A DNA stretch of 64,000 bases from Bacteroides sp. Lineage in GTDB: Bacteria; Bacteroidota; Bacteroidia; Bacteroidales; Bacteroidaceae. Below the pieces are notes generated by a model. It was not told the origin of the DNA, did no database searches, and saw only the letters and a program-made list of their open reading frames with translations. Shown in pieces: positions 33,723 to 42,798 of the stretch (position 1 is its first letter; each line of letters starts with the position of its first letter). The position numbers were made by a program, and so were the translations under genes. The stretch lies in the NCBI RefSeq assembly GCF_030151085.1, contig NZ_JASLER010000056.1, positions 248,001 through 312,000 on the forward strand, given 5' to 3'.

Positions 33723-35492
33723 ATGTTGAAACTATTATTTACTGTTCTACTAACACTCTGCCCATATTTCATTATGGGACAATCAGGTCCAAGAATTTAT
33801 AAAAGCCACCCTCTTATTGGTGTCTCTTGCTCACATCCGGATGATTATTCATCCACCCGAATGACTTATACGGAGTCTGTAATCCAAGCAGGCGGAACAC
33901 CAATGCTTATCCCGATAACTGCTGACAGCCTTGTCTTAACAGACATCATCAACCGTCTGGATGGTATCATTCTGATTGGCGGAGGTGATATTGCTCCCTC
34001 TTATTATAATGAATCTCCTATCGAACAATCAGGAATAGCCGATTCATTGGGTGATATTTATGATATATCACTTATACGTATGGCTGCCAATCGCAATATA
34101 CCAATGTTGGGTATATGCCGAGGCGAACAATTAATAAATGTGGCTTTTGGCGGTACCCTGTACCAGGATATCCCCAGTCAGTATCCAGACACTACTATCC
34201 AGCATGGACAAAAGGAACCAGGTCATATTCCTACACATGTGGTCAACTTATTGCCGGGATCTGCAATTGCTCAAATAACCGGTCAAACACAACTGTTCAC
34301 TAATAGTCATCATCATCAGGCAGTTAAACGAGTGGCTCCCGGTTTCAGAGTAACTGGATGGGCCAAAGATAGCATTCCGGAAGCAATTGAATCTACCTGC
34401 GAATATCCTATATGGGGAGTCCAGTTTCATCCTGAAATACTGACTGTAGCAGGTAATAGTACTTTCGCTAAGTTTTTCCATTTTCTGGTTCAAAAGGCAA
34501 ACACTTATCACCAGGCTAAAGAAATTCATAAACGGATTCTCTCAATTGATACGCACACAGATACTCCACTTGATTTTGATGCTAACTATAATATAGGTAC
34601 GCGCGCGAAAAGCCAAGTTTGCCTACCTAAAATGGAGGAAGGAAAACTAGACGGACAATATCTGGCATGTTGGGTTCGCCAAGACCTTTGCGATGAAGCA
34701 AACAGCCAAAAAGCAGTAGACCGGGTGGATGAACTATTACGTGGTATTTACCATCAAGTAGAAATAAACAATGAAAAATGCGCTATTGCCCGTACTCCCG
34801 ATGATTTATCCAAACTCAAGGCAGAAGGTAAAAAGGCATTTTATATCGGTATTGAAAACGGTTACGGTATTGGTAAAGACATAAAAAACATAGAGCGCTT
34901 TCATCATTTAGGCGTAACATATATCACTCTGTGCCACACCCGTAATAATGATATTTGCGACAGTTCATCAGATAGCACAATTTTATGGAAAGGAATCAGT
35001 CCTTTCGGGAAGAAAGTCATAAAAGAGATGAATCGTCTGGGTATTATGATCGACCTTTCTCACGCAGCAGAAAGTACCTTTTGGGATGCCCTGAAATATT
35101 CCCAAAAACCAATCATAGCTTCCCATTCCTCTGCAAGTGCTATTTATAAACACGACCGCAACTTAACTGACAAACAGCTACGTGCCCTTGCTGCCCATGG
35201 TGGAGTAGCACAAGCATGTCTGGTAGATGAATTTCTAAATCCGGTTGCAAAGAATGCCAGCCTCAGCGATTTTATGAATCACCTACTTCACATGATTGAA
35301 GTGGCAGGTATAGACCATGTTGGTATCGGTTCCGATTTTGACGGCGGTGGCGGCGTGAAAGGGTGTAACGGAGACAATGATTTCATCAATATAACTGCCC
35401 GCTTGCTAGAGCATGGATTTACAGAGACAGATATTGCCAAGATTTGGGGCGGAAATTTCCTTCGGGTCATGAAACAAGTACAAACGAAATAG
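33723..35492 (+). CDS. exported fusion of C26 gamma-glutamyl hydrolase and M19 dipeptidase
   Basis: Protein of 589 residues with a signal peptide (about 1-19). Domain 1 (about 28-255) is a class I glutamine amidotransferase-like peptidase C26 with nucleophile Cys132 in GICRGE and His236/Glu238 in FHPE, like gamma-glutamyl-GABA hydrolases. Domain 2 (about 268-585) is a renal-dipeptidase (M19) zinc enzyme with HTD (278-280), a Glu in GIENG, IDLSHA, SHS and GSDFDG. Together they could remove gamma-glutamyl groups and then split dipeptides in the periplasm, for example from peptidoglycan or glutathione. Both active sites look intact. An imperfect -7 (TAATTTTA at 33689-33696) precedes it. Confidence 0.88.
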   Translation: MLKLLFTVLLTLCPYFIMGQSGPRIYKSHPLIGVSCSHPDDYSSTRMTYTESVIQAGGTPMLIPITADSLVLTDIINRLDGIILIGGGDIAPSYYNESPIEQSGIADSLGDIYDISLIRMAANRNIPMLGICRGEQLINVAFGGTLYQDIPSQYPDTTIQHGQKEPGHIPTHVVNLLPGSAIAQITGQTQLFTNSHHHQAVKRVAPGFRVTGWAKDSIPEAIESTCEYPIWGVQFHPEILTVAGNSTFAKFFHFLVQKANTYHQAKEIHKRILSIDTHTDTPLDFDANYNIGTRAKSQVCLPKMEEGKLDGQYLACWVRQDLCDEANSQKAVDRVDELLRGIYHQVEINNEKCAIARTPDDLSKLKAEGKKAFYIGIENGYGIGKDIKNIERFHHLGVTYITLCHTRNNDICDSSSDSTILWKGISPFGKKVIKEMNRLGIMIDLSHAAESTFWDALKYSQKPIIASHSSASAIYKHDRNLTDKQLRALAAHGGVAQACLVDEFLNPVAKNASLSDFMNHLLHMIEVAGIDHVGIGSDFDGGGGVKGCNGDNDFINITARLLEHGFTETDIAKIWGGNFLRVMKQVQTK

Positions 35493-35514
35493 ATCTGACA
35501 GAAAAACATCATAA

Positions 35515-35548
35515 AAAGGAGGGATTAGAGCTATAATCTCTCCTTTTT
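35515..35548 (+). terminator. terminator after the C26-M19 fusion gene
   Basis: A 13-base stem with one G-T wobble (35515-35527 with 35534-35546) is followed by T to 35548. Confidence 0.85.
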
Positions 35549-35585
35549 GACACATTTACCTACCTTCAAGTATTTTACTTTCGCT

Positions 35586-35593
35586 TAACTTTG
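35586..35593 (+). promoter_or_regulatory. Bacteroides -7 element for the GH43-GH35 gene
   Basis: TAACTTTG matches TAnnTTTG, 31 bases before the ATG at 35625. Confidence 0.6.
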
Positions 35594-35624
35594 CTGTCAA
35601 ACATAAACTGAATATTAATTTCTA

Positions 35625-38600
35625 ATGCCAATTATTCAAATGAGAAGAAAATTTATCTGGAGTCTCGCCCTAGTAGCTTGCCTCCTCTGTTTGTCTTCCG
35701 CCAAAGCACAAACATCCCAAAATGCGATCGTACCCGGGGAGGTATGGAAAGACACCGATGGTAATCCCATTAACGCTCACGGTGGTGGTCTGCTTTACCA
35801 CGAAGGTACTTACTACTGGTACGGCGAATACAAAAAAGGTAAAACCGTGTTACCCGAATGGGCCACATGGGAGTGTTACCGCACCGACGTAACCGGTGTC
35901 AGTTGCTACTCTTCCAAAGACTTATTGAGCTGGAAGTTCGAAGGTATTGTCCTGCCTGCCGTGAAAGATGACGTCCAACATGACCTTCATCCCAGCAAAG
36001 TACTGGAACGTCCTAAAGTTATCTATAATACCAAAACGAAGAAATTCGTAATGTGGGCTCACGTAGAGAGTGCCGACTATAGCAAAGCCTGTGCCGGAGT
36101 AGCCGTTAGCGACTCCCCTACCGGACCATTCACCTATCAAGGCAGCTTCCGTCCCAACGGAGCCATGAGCCGCGACCAAACCGTCTTTGTAGATGATGAC
36201 GGCAGGGCCTATCAATTTGCCTCAGCTGAGCACAATGCCACTTTATATATTAATGAGTTGACCGACGATTATCTGAATACCACCGGACGTTTCACCCGCA
36301 ATTTCATAAAGATGAGCCGTGAAGCCCCCGCAGTGTTCAAATTCAACGGCAAATATTATTTACTTTCATCCGGCTGCACCGGTTGGGATCCTAACGTAGC
36401 CGAGCTAGCCGTAGCCGACTCCATCATGGGTGAATGGAAAACCATTGGTAATCCCTGCACAGGGCTTGATGCCGATAAAACTTTCTATGCCCAAAGCACC
36501 TACGTACAGCAGGTTCAAGGTAAAGGCAACGCCTACATCGCTATGTTCGACCGTTGGAAGAAGAAGGATCTCGAAGATTCCCGTTACGTATGGCTCCCCT
36601 TGGAGTTCGGCAAAGACGGAAAGATCACAATTCCCTGGCGTGAAAGCTGGAGCCCTCTTACCCAATGGGAAGGGCAAGGTGACTTCACTGCCGGAAAAGG
36701 TACTTATCTGCTCAATGGTAGGCCGTTCGTAGTGAAAGCTGCTGAACTGCATTATCCCCGTATACCGAAAGCATACTGGGATCAACGTATCAAACTGTGT
36801 AAGGCATTGGGGATGAACACCGTTTGTCTCTATGTATTTTGGAATGCCCATGAGCCCCGTCCGGGAGAGTTCAACTTCGAGGGACAGAACGATTTGGCAG
36901 AATTCTGCCGTCTGTGCAAAGAAAACGACATGTACGTCATCCTTCGTCCCGGTCCGTATGTATGTGCTGAGTGGGAAATGGGCGGTCTGCCTTGGTGGTT
37001 ACTCAAGAAGAAGGATATACGCCTGCGCGAATCCGATCCTTATTTTATAGAGCGAGTTAGCATCTTCGAAAAGGCTGTAGCGGAGCAAGTGGCCGATCTG
37101 GCTATTCAGAACGGTGGCCCCATCATCATGGTGCAGGTAGAAAACGAATACGGTTCTTACGGCGAAGATAAAGGTTATGTATCGCAGATTCGCGACATGA
37201 TACGTGCTAACTACCCGGGAATGACCCTCTTCCAATGCGACTGGGCATCGAACTTTACCAAAAACGGGCTTCATGATCTGGTTTGGACGATGAACTTCGG
37301 TACAGGCGCTAATGTAGACCAGCAGTTCGCTCCACTCAAGAAACTCCGTCCGGACAGCCCCTTGATGTGCTCGGAATTTTGGAGCGGATGGTTCGACAAA
37401 TGGGGTGCCAACCACGAAACACGCCCTGCTGCCGATATGATTAAAGGTATCGACGAGATGTTATCCAAGAATATATCATTCAGCCTCTACATGACTCACG
37501 GCGGTACTAACTGGGGACACTGGGCAGGCGCCAACTCTCCCGGCTTTGCCCCGGACGTAACCTCTTACGACTACGACGCCCCGATCAGTGAATCTGGTCA
37601 AACTACCCCCAAATATTGGGAACTCCGCAAAGCAATGGAGAAGTATATGAATGGCGAGAAGATGGCCAAAGTTCCGGCTTTGATTAAACCCATCAGCATT
37701 CCAGCTTTCCAATTTACCGAAATGGCTCCGCTATTCCAAAACCTGCCGGCTGCCAAGAAAGACCGCAACATCCGCACCATGGAAGAGTACGACCAAGGTT
37801 TCGGAAGCATCCTCTACCGCACTACCTTGCCCGAAATGAAGTCGGCCTCAGTACTCACCGTAAACGATGCACACGACTTTGCACAGATATTCCTCGATGG
37901 CAAATACATCGGCAAACTAGATCGCCGCAATGGGGAAAAACAACTGGCATTCCCCGCCTGCCGCAAGGGTGCACAACTTGACATCCTCGTCGAAGCCATG
38001 GGACGCATCAACTTTGGACGTGCTATTAAAGACTTTAAAGGTATCACCGAAAACGTACAACTCACCATCGACGTAGAAGGTCGTCCCTTTACTTGCGACT
38101 TGAAAGACTGGGAAGTATTTAACCTCGAAGATACCTACGACTTTTATAAAGGTATGAAATTTCAGCCCATCCAGTCGCTGAAAGACGAACTTGGACAACG
38201 CATTCCGGGTTGTTACCGTGCAACCTTCAAGGTGAACAAGCCAAGTGATACCTTCCTCAACTTCGAAACATGGGGTAAAGGACTGGTATACGTCAATGGC
38301 CATGCTATGGGACGTATTTGGGAAATCGGCCCGCAGCAAACACTCTACATACCCGGCTGTTGGTTGAATAAAGGCGAGAACGAAGTACTGGTATTCGACA
38401 TTATCGGTCCTCGTGAAGCCAAATCCGAAGGTCTGAAACAACCTCTGCTTGACCAACTACTTGTAACCAAACCTCTTATCCATCGTTCCGAAGGTCAAGA
38501 GTTGAACTTATCATCTGAAAAGGAAGTCATCTCAGGCAGTTTCAAGCCGGGTAACGGCTGGCAAGAAGTCAAGTTCGACCAACCGGTTACAGGTCGTTAC

Positions 38601-38954
38601 GTCTGCCTCGAAGCCCTCAATGCTATTGATGGTAAAGATCTGGCTTGCATCGCTGAAATGTATCTCGTAAACGAGAATAACGAACGTCTGTCACGCGAAC
38701 CATGGATTGTGAACTATGCCGATAGCGAGGATGTATCCCGTGCCAACTGCTCAGCCGACAAGATATTCGACTTACAAGAATCCACCTATTGGAGCACGTC
38801 GAAAGACAGTAAATATCCACATGCGATTGTGATTGACCTAGGCGGTACACATACATTAACCGGATTGCAATATTTACCCAGAATGGAAAGTGAAGTTCCG
38901 GGCGGTATCAAGGACTTTAAGGTTTATGTGAAGCAGCAGAACTTTAAATACTAA
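35625..38954 (+). CDS. GH43-GH35 bifunctional glycoside hydrolase
   Basis: Exported protein of 1109 residues. A signal peptide ends near SSAKAQ. The N-terminal part (about 32-345) is a five-bladed GH43 propeller starting NAHGGG, paralogous to the GH43 at 42708-43847. GH35 follows (about 350-690) with the acid/base Glu in QVENEYGSY (about 508) and the nucleophile Glu in MCSEFWSGWFDKWG (about 584). Then come beta-sandwich domains typical of GH35 and a C-terminal F5/8-type carbohydrate-binding domain. The predicted activities are arabinofuranosidase-like and beta-galactosidase. A second ATG at 35640 is an equally good start. It faces the main locus. Confidence 0.9.
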   Translation: MPIIQMRRKFIWSLALVACLLCLSSAKAQTSQNAIVPGEVWKDTDGNPINAHGGGLLYHEGTYYWYGEYKKGKTVLPEWATWECYRTDVTGVSCYSSKDLLSWKFEGIVLPAVKDDVQHDLHPSKVLERPKVIYNTKTKKFVMWAHVESADYSKACAGVAVSDSPTGPFTYQGSFRPNGAMSRDQTVFVDDDGRAYQFASAEHNATLYINELTDDYLNTTGRFTRNFIKMSREAPAVFKFNGKYYLLSSGCTGWDPNVAELAVADSIMGEWKTIGNPCTGLDADKTFYAQSTYVQQVQGKGNAYIAMFDRWKKKDLEDSRYVWLPLEFGKDGKITIPWRESWSPLTQWEGQGDFTAGKGTYLLNGRPFVVKAAELHYPRIPKAYWDQRIKLCKALGMNTVCLYVFWNAHEPRPGEFNFEGQNDLAEFCRLCKENDMYVILRPGPYVCAEWEMGGLPWWLLKKKDIRLRESDPYFIERVSIFEKAVAEQVADLAIQNGGPIIMVQVENEYGSYGEDKGYVSQIRDMIRANYPGMTLFQCDWASNFTKNGLHDLVWTMNFGTGANVDQQFAPLKKLRPDSPLMCSEFWSGWFDKWGANHETRPAADMIKGIDEMLSKNISFSLYMTHGGTNWGHWAGANSPGFAPDVTSYDYDAPISESGQTTPKYWELRKAMEKYMNGEKMAKVPALIKPISIPAFQFTEMAPLFQNLPAAKKDRNIRTMEEYDQGFGSILYRTTLPEMKSASVLTVNDAHDFAQIFLDGKYIGKLDRRNGEKQLAFPACRKGAQLDILVEAMGRINFGRAIKDFKGITENVQLTIDVEGRPFTCDLKDWEVFNLEDTYDFYKGMKFQPIQSLKDELGQRIPGCYRATFKVNKPSDTFLNFETWGKGLVYVNGHAMGRIWEIGPQQTLYIPGCWLNKGENEVLVFDIIGPREAKSEGLKQPLLDQLLVTKPLIHRSEGQELNLSSEKEVISGSFKPGNGWQEVKFDQPVTGRYVCLEALNAIDGKDLACIAEMYLVNENNERLSREPWIVNYADSEDVSRANCSADKIFDLQESTYWSTSKDSKYPHAIVIDLGGTHTLTGLQYLPRMESEVPGGIKDFKVYVKQQNFKY

Positions 38955-38971
38955 GCAAGATATTTATAGCA

Positions 38972-39015
38972 AGAGGAGCTTGTTCCATCATTGGTACAAG
39001 CTCCTCTCCTTTTTT
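38972..39015 (+). terminator. intrinsic terminator after the GH43-GH35 gene
   Basis: Perfect 12-base stem (38972-38983 with 38996-39007), then a T-run at 39010-39015. Confidence 0.9.
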
Positions 39016-39106
39016 AACCTATTGAAAACATCCAAATAACAATGCTCTAATTAACCTTTCTATTAATTCATTATCAATGTTACAAAGATACGACAACAAT
39101 GATATT

Positions 39107-39134
39107 CATTTATGCCACATTTGTGTCATAAATG
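39107..39134. repeat. 28-base inverted repeat
   Basis: CATTTATG and CATAAATG flank CACA-TT-TGTG with one mismatched pair. It lies downstream of the propeller lipoprotein and overlaps the start of the GH43-tail duplication. A minus-strand -7 match (TATCTTTG at 39083-39090) lies beside it. Confidence 0.6.
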
Positions 39135-39146
39135 AGCACAATTCAA

Positions 39147-39233
39147 TCAAAATACGAGTTTCCAACTGTTTTTCCAGTCAACAACGGGCATTCCTGCTTT
39201 ATTAAAATCGGTGGGCACCAAATATAGTGAATA
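39147..39233 (-). pseudogene. GH43 3'-end remnant
   Basis: Reading on the minus strand gives 28 codons (start YSLYLVPTDF, end WKNSWKLVF) and a stop. This matches the last 29 residues of the intact GH43 at 42708-43847, which ends KAGMPVIEWKNSWKPPF. A TAG precedes the first matching codon and no further homology is seen upstream. The DNA similarity runs past the stop to about 39125. It is the tail of a lost GH43 paralog. Confidence 0.8.
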
Positions 39234-39301
39234 CTAAAAGAATGTAGATTTCATCATATCGCATCAGACGTATTAGCGAGTAACCCTTGCATTTGCACGA
39301 A

Positions 39302-40345
39302 TCAGTTATACTCTTCTATCACATTCTGAATAATATCCACCCCGACCACCTCTTTGGTAACAACATCCGTTACCCAAAGCCTGCTTCCCTTCACCGACAT
39401 CTTTTGAGCACCACGGAAAGTATATCCAATGACCGACTGGATTGTCTGCAAGAACTTCTCCTTCTTCCTGTCATAGATGCGAATACTACCGTCGGAAGCA
39501 GAGATGTACATCATATTCTTGTATAAAGCAATTCCTCTTGGATTGAAGTCGAGAGACATTGTTCGTTGGTCATCGGTCATCACGATATTATCCCCTTTCT
39601 TTATAAGAATTGTATCTATCACCTGAATCTTATGGTTGCCATACTGCCCATAATCAGCCAAGAAGATAGTGCCTAATGAATCTACTGCCATTTGATGCGA
39701 ATAGAAACCATTGTTTGTATCAAAACCGGCAGCACTGCCACGAGAGAAGAAAGGGATATTCTGATATTTATCAGCAACAACCGAGCTCTTCAGCATTACT
39801 TGCAGACGATTCTTCATACGCACAACGATGTAATCTCCCACAATTGCCATGGCATGTGTATGCAGGAATTGTGTATTGCCTTCTCCCCAATTCCTATTGC
39901 CCATGCGGGTGACAAACTCCAAAGTACTTACGTCGAAAACATCGATGCACGAACCGATATTTGCCAGGAACAACTTGCCGTCTGATACCGTAATGGCTTC
40001 TACATAATTATTGAATACCTGCGTCTCGTCCTTATACGTCCACTGGCTCAGTGAACCTATCTTTTTACGGGTAGACAGGCTGTAAAGTTCCACACTGAAA
40101 TGCTTCGCTTGCGTATTGGCTATAAACAGTGTATCTCCATATATATAGGTAGAACCGGGGATAAATTCATCCGAAGCATATCCCAGTTTTACAGCATCGA
40201 CGACCTCTGCTGCTTTGTATGAATAGTAATAATGCACAGCCGAAGGTTTCTCCGGTTCCACTTCGCGAATCACATCCTGATACTCAGTTTTTGTGCAGGC
40301 AACCAGAAGTGCTGTCATTGCCGCTATATAGATAAGTTTCATCAT
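39302..40345 (-). CDS. propeller-type surface lipoprotein
   Basis: Lipoprotein of 347 residues with lipobox LVAC and Cys17, then about 50 residues of linker and a beta-propeller-like repeat domain (about 60-345) with units of the type DTLFIAN, GKLFLANIGSCIDVFD and KNMMYISASDGSIRIYD. The repeats align with the C-terminal domain of the metzincin protein encoded 13 bases upstream (NIGSCIDVFDVSTLEFV against NTGSRTDVFDASSLDFV), so the two are paralogous in this part. No catalytic motif is seen; glycan or protein binding is the likely role. It is the second gene of a two-gene operon. Confidence 0.75.
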   Translation of the reverse strand: MMKLIYIAAMTALLVACTKTEYQDVIREVEPEKPSAVHYYYSYKAAEVVDAVKLGYASDEFIPGSTYIYGDTLFIANTQAKHFSVELYSLSTRKKIGSLSQWTYKDETQVFNNYVEAITVSDGKLFLANIGSCIDVFDVSTLEFVTRMGNRNWGEGNTQFLHTHAMAIVGDYIVVRMKNRLQVMLKSSVVADKYQNIPFFSRGSAAGFDTNNGFYSHQMAVDSLGTIFLADYGQYGNHKIQVIDTILIKKGDNIVMTDDQRTMSLDFNPRGIALYKNMMYISASDGSIRIYDRKKEKFLQTIQSVIGYTFRGAQKMSVKGSRLWVTDVVTKEVVGVDIIQNVIEEYN

Positions 40346-40358
40346 CTTCTTTTTCCTC

Positions 40359-42437
40359 CTATTTTAAGTCTTTTACGGGTATGCCTGTAACTGTTCCTGT
40401 CCCCCGGTCGACAATGAAGAGGGTCTGACGGGCAAAAGCTATCTTCTCGGGAGTTTTCAAGATACCGCCTTTCAGATCGGAGAAGTCCTTCACGATGGTT
40501 CCGGTCTGCGGATTGATTTCTACAAAACAGCCCGTCTTCCGTTTCAATGTAACGAACATACGCCCGTCGAAGGAAACAACATCGTATGCCGGTGCCGGTA
40601 GTTGCAAGGTACGCATGGGGGTCAAAGAGGTCTGTTCACGCATATCGGCCAGATTATAGGCATATATTTCACTGATATTTATATGCGTAGTATAAAGTAT
40701 GTTGTCTTTGTCAATGGCTAGCCCGTAAGTGCCCATCGATTCACCAAAACCTTTGAAACGGCAGTAGTTAGGAATTCGCATGGCATTGGCAGTTGTCACA
40801 TCTTTCTCCATAAACACACATACACGACGTTTGTCACGGATAAACACGGCACCGTTCCGGATCAATGTTTCAAAAGCATGCACCGTCTGATAGCTGCCCT
40901 CTCCCCATTGCCCGGTACCAATGCAAGTAACGAAATCGAGTGAAGAAGCATCGAACACATCCGTCCGGCTACCGGTATTGGTAACGTAGACTTTTCCATG
41001 AGCAGCAGTAATGCCATTCGGTTCTCCGGCAAACGATTCCGATTTACCTGCACGAGTCCATGTTTTGATACTTCCACTATGAGTCAATTTTCCTCCTTTC
41101 TCATCGAAGACTTCCACACTGTAGTTTCCGGTGGCATTGTTTACCACATAGATGCGGTTATTATAAGCCATGACGTCCTTGGGAGTGAAAGTAGTTGCCG
41201 TAGCTCCCGGTACATCCGAAGCCGTCAGTGAAAACGATAAAGGAGTACCTGCACCGGTATCTTCACTATCTTCTACGGGATGAAAGCCCAAGCCGCCATC
41301 GATAGCGTCCAGTTCAGGGTCTTCAATAATAAAGCTGGATGCTACATAAGGAGCACTGCCATAAAGGGTGGTAGCTGTCTTACGAGTTTGCATAAAGCGA
41401 CGGGAGTAAACAGGCAAGCGCTTTTCCAATGCCAACTTCTGATAAACGGCACGTCCTAAAGTAATCCATCCGGGTCCTGTCTCCTCGTATGTCATATTGC
41501 CCGCATGACCATAGCCCAGGCAATGTCCCATTTCATGGAAAACCGTATGTATATTGTATTCATCATCGGGATAGTGCTGCAAGAAACACCACTCTGCCAA
41601 TCCCATAGTAGCACCTCCTCCCAGTCCGTTCACCCCACTGACATGCCCGAACATATAGGCACCATGCGTCAACACCTGTTGTTTCAGTTTATCGACATCT
41701 ACGATGGTTTTATTGTTGTCACTGTGCAGTTTGCCTCTATACTTCTCTAGTTCATCGGTGAACTCCTGTGTAGAAAAAGCATAAGCCAAATTCAGTATTA
41801 AAGCCACTGCTTCCCGACAATGCGCAGGACGTATGGGATATGCCCAACTACCGTCCCGACTATAAGCCGAGAAAGATATCTTATAAGCAGGAATCACACT
41901 GATCATCTTCTTATAAAGCAGATCATCACAATCAATTCTGAGACTCAAGTCGGTAGCACTTATATTCGAATTAGCCTTTATCACGATGGTTTTGCCGGAA
42001 GCCGTTCTATATTCCTTATCTTCAAACACCATTGGAAGTACTTTATGAAACTCTACGAAGCCTGGGATAGTTGCAAAATCGGCCAACAGAAATTCTTCCT
42101 CATAACCCGTAATCGTTCCCCATATCTTTACATTGCTGATGGCCCGCGGACAGAAGAAGCGGATAAATAATTCCTGCTTCTCATTAATAGATACCTGCAA
42201 TGGGACATTGACACGAAAGCTCCGTTTAGTAGCATCAAAGCGTACCTCTTCTGGCTCATCATCTTGCAGCATCAATATAGATACATCCGGCGTGTAGTCT
42301 TCGGCTGTTACCCTTATTACTCCCTGAATGCGATCTTCGGGTGCGGGAGGATCGATATAGTTAATGACTGTATCTTTAGAACAGCTTGTCAAAAGACAAA
42401 GGAAAAGAAAGAGAATAGTTAGTTTCAGTTGTGTCAT
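40359..42437 (-). CDS. metzincin-like metalloprotease lipoprotein with C-terminal propeller
   Basis: Lipoprotein of 692 residues (lipobox LTSC, Cys19). An N-terminal beta-rich part (about 30-170) precedes a protease domain with the full zinc motif HEMGHCLGYGH (301-311), the HExxHxxGxxH pattern of metzincins with zinc ligands His301, His305 and His311 and base Glu302. From about 395 to the end it has propeller-like repeats related to the next gene. I infer a surface protease that acts on a protein or glycoprotein. It has its own -7 element and sits directly downstream of the SusCD-GH43 unit. The peptidase family cannot be fixed by eye. Confidence 0.78.
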   Translation of the reverse strand: MTQLKLTILFLFLCLLTSCSKDTVINYIDPPAPEDRIQGVIRVTAEDYTPDVSILMLQDDEPEEVRFDATKRSFRVNVPLQVSINEKQELFIRFFCPRAISNVKIWGTITGYEEEFLLADFATIPGFVEFHKVLPMVFEDKEYRTASGKTIVIKANSNISATDLSLRIDCDDLLYKKMISVIPAYKISFSAYSRDGSWAYPIRPAHCREAVALILNLAYAFSTQEFTDELEKYRGKLHSDNNKTIVDVDKLKQQVLTHGAYMFGHVSGVNGLGGGATMGLAEWCFLQHYPDDEYNIHTVFHEMGHCLGYGHAGNMTYEETGPGWITLGRAVYQKLALEKRLPVYSRRFMQTRKTATTLYGSAPYVASSFIIEDPELDAIDGGLGFHPVEDSEDTGAGTPLSFSLTASDVPGATATTFTPKDVMAYNNRIYVVNNATGNYSVEVFDEKGGKLTHSGSIKTWTRAGKSESFAGEPNGITAAHGKVYVTNTGSRTDVFDASSLDFVTCIGTGQWGEGSYQTVHAFETLIRNGAVFIRDKRRVCVFMEKDVTTANAMRIPNYCRFKGFGESMGTYGLAIDKDNILYTTHINISEIYAYNLADMREQTSLTPMRTLQLPAPAYDVVSFDGRMFVTLKRKTGCFVEINPQTGTIVKDFSDLKGGILKTPEKIAFARQTLFIVDRGTGTVTGIPVKDLK

Positions 42438-42463
42438 AATGACATTATTTTAAAAAGAGAGCG

Positions 42464-42471
42464 CAAAGATA
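42464..42471 (-). promoter_or_regulatory. Bacteroides -7 element for the metzincin operon
   Basis: On the minus strand it reads TATCTTTG, matching TAnnTTTG, 27 bases before the ATG at 42437. With the terminator at 42536-42573 it makes the metzincin pair a separate transcription unit. Confidence 0.6.
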
Positions 42472-42535
42472 GTAAATCCGCTTGTATTAGAGAACAGACA
42501 CTCACGAATGTCTCATACAAATCTGCTTTATATAT

Positions 42536-42573
42536 GAAAAAAGGAGCTTACTCCCATCACGGAATAAGTTCCT
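42536..42573 (-). terminator. intrinsic terminator after the GH43 gene
   Basis: On the minus strand AGGAACTTATTCC pairs with GGAGTAAGCTCCT with two wobbles, followed by TTTTT (42536-42541). Confidence 0.8.
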
Positions 42574-42683
42574 CTTAAAAACAATCTTTCTATACCCTAA
42601 CTTATACCTTTATTTTAATAACCTACATACTATTAACAGTTCAAAGACACAGTAATATAGCTATTTAATCATACCGTAACTCC

Positions 42684-42798
42684 GTCATAAAAAAGCACAA
42701 ATCACAATCAAAATGGGGGTTTCCAACTATTTTTCCACTCGATTACGGGCATTCCGGCTTTATCAAAGTCGATAGGCAACCAAACATAGCGCGAATAC
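42684..42798. repeat. intact copy of the duplicated GH43 tail
   Basis: This covers the 3' end of the GH43 gene and about 25 bases after its stop. It aligns with 39125-39235 with a few indels and many single changes, including shared GTTTCCAACT and GGGCATTCC words. The two copies are direct repeats that flank the metzincin-propeller operon. Confidence 0.75.
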
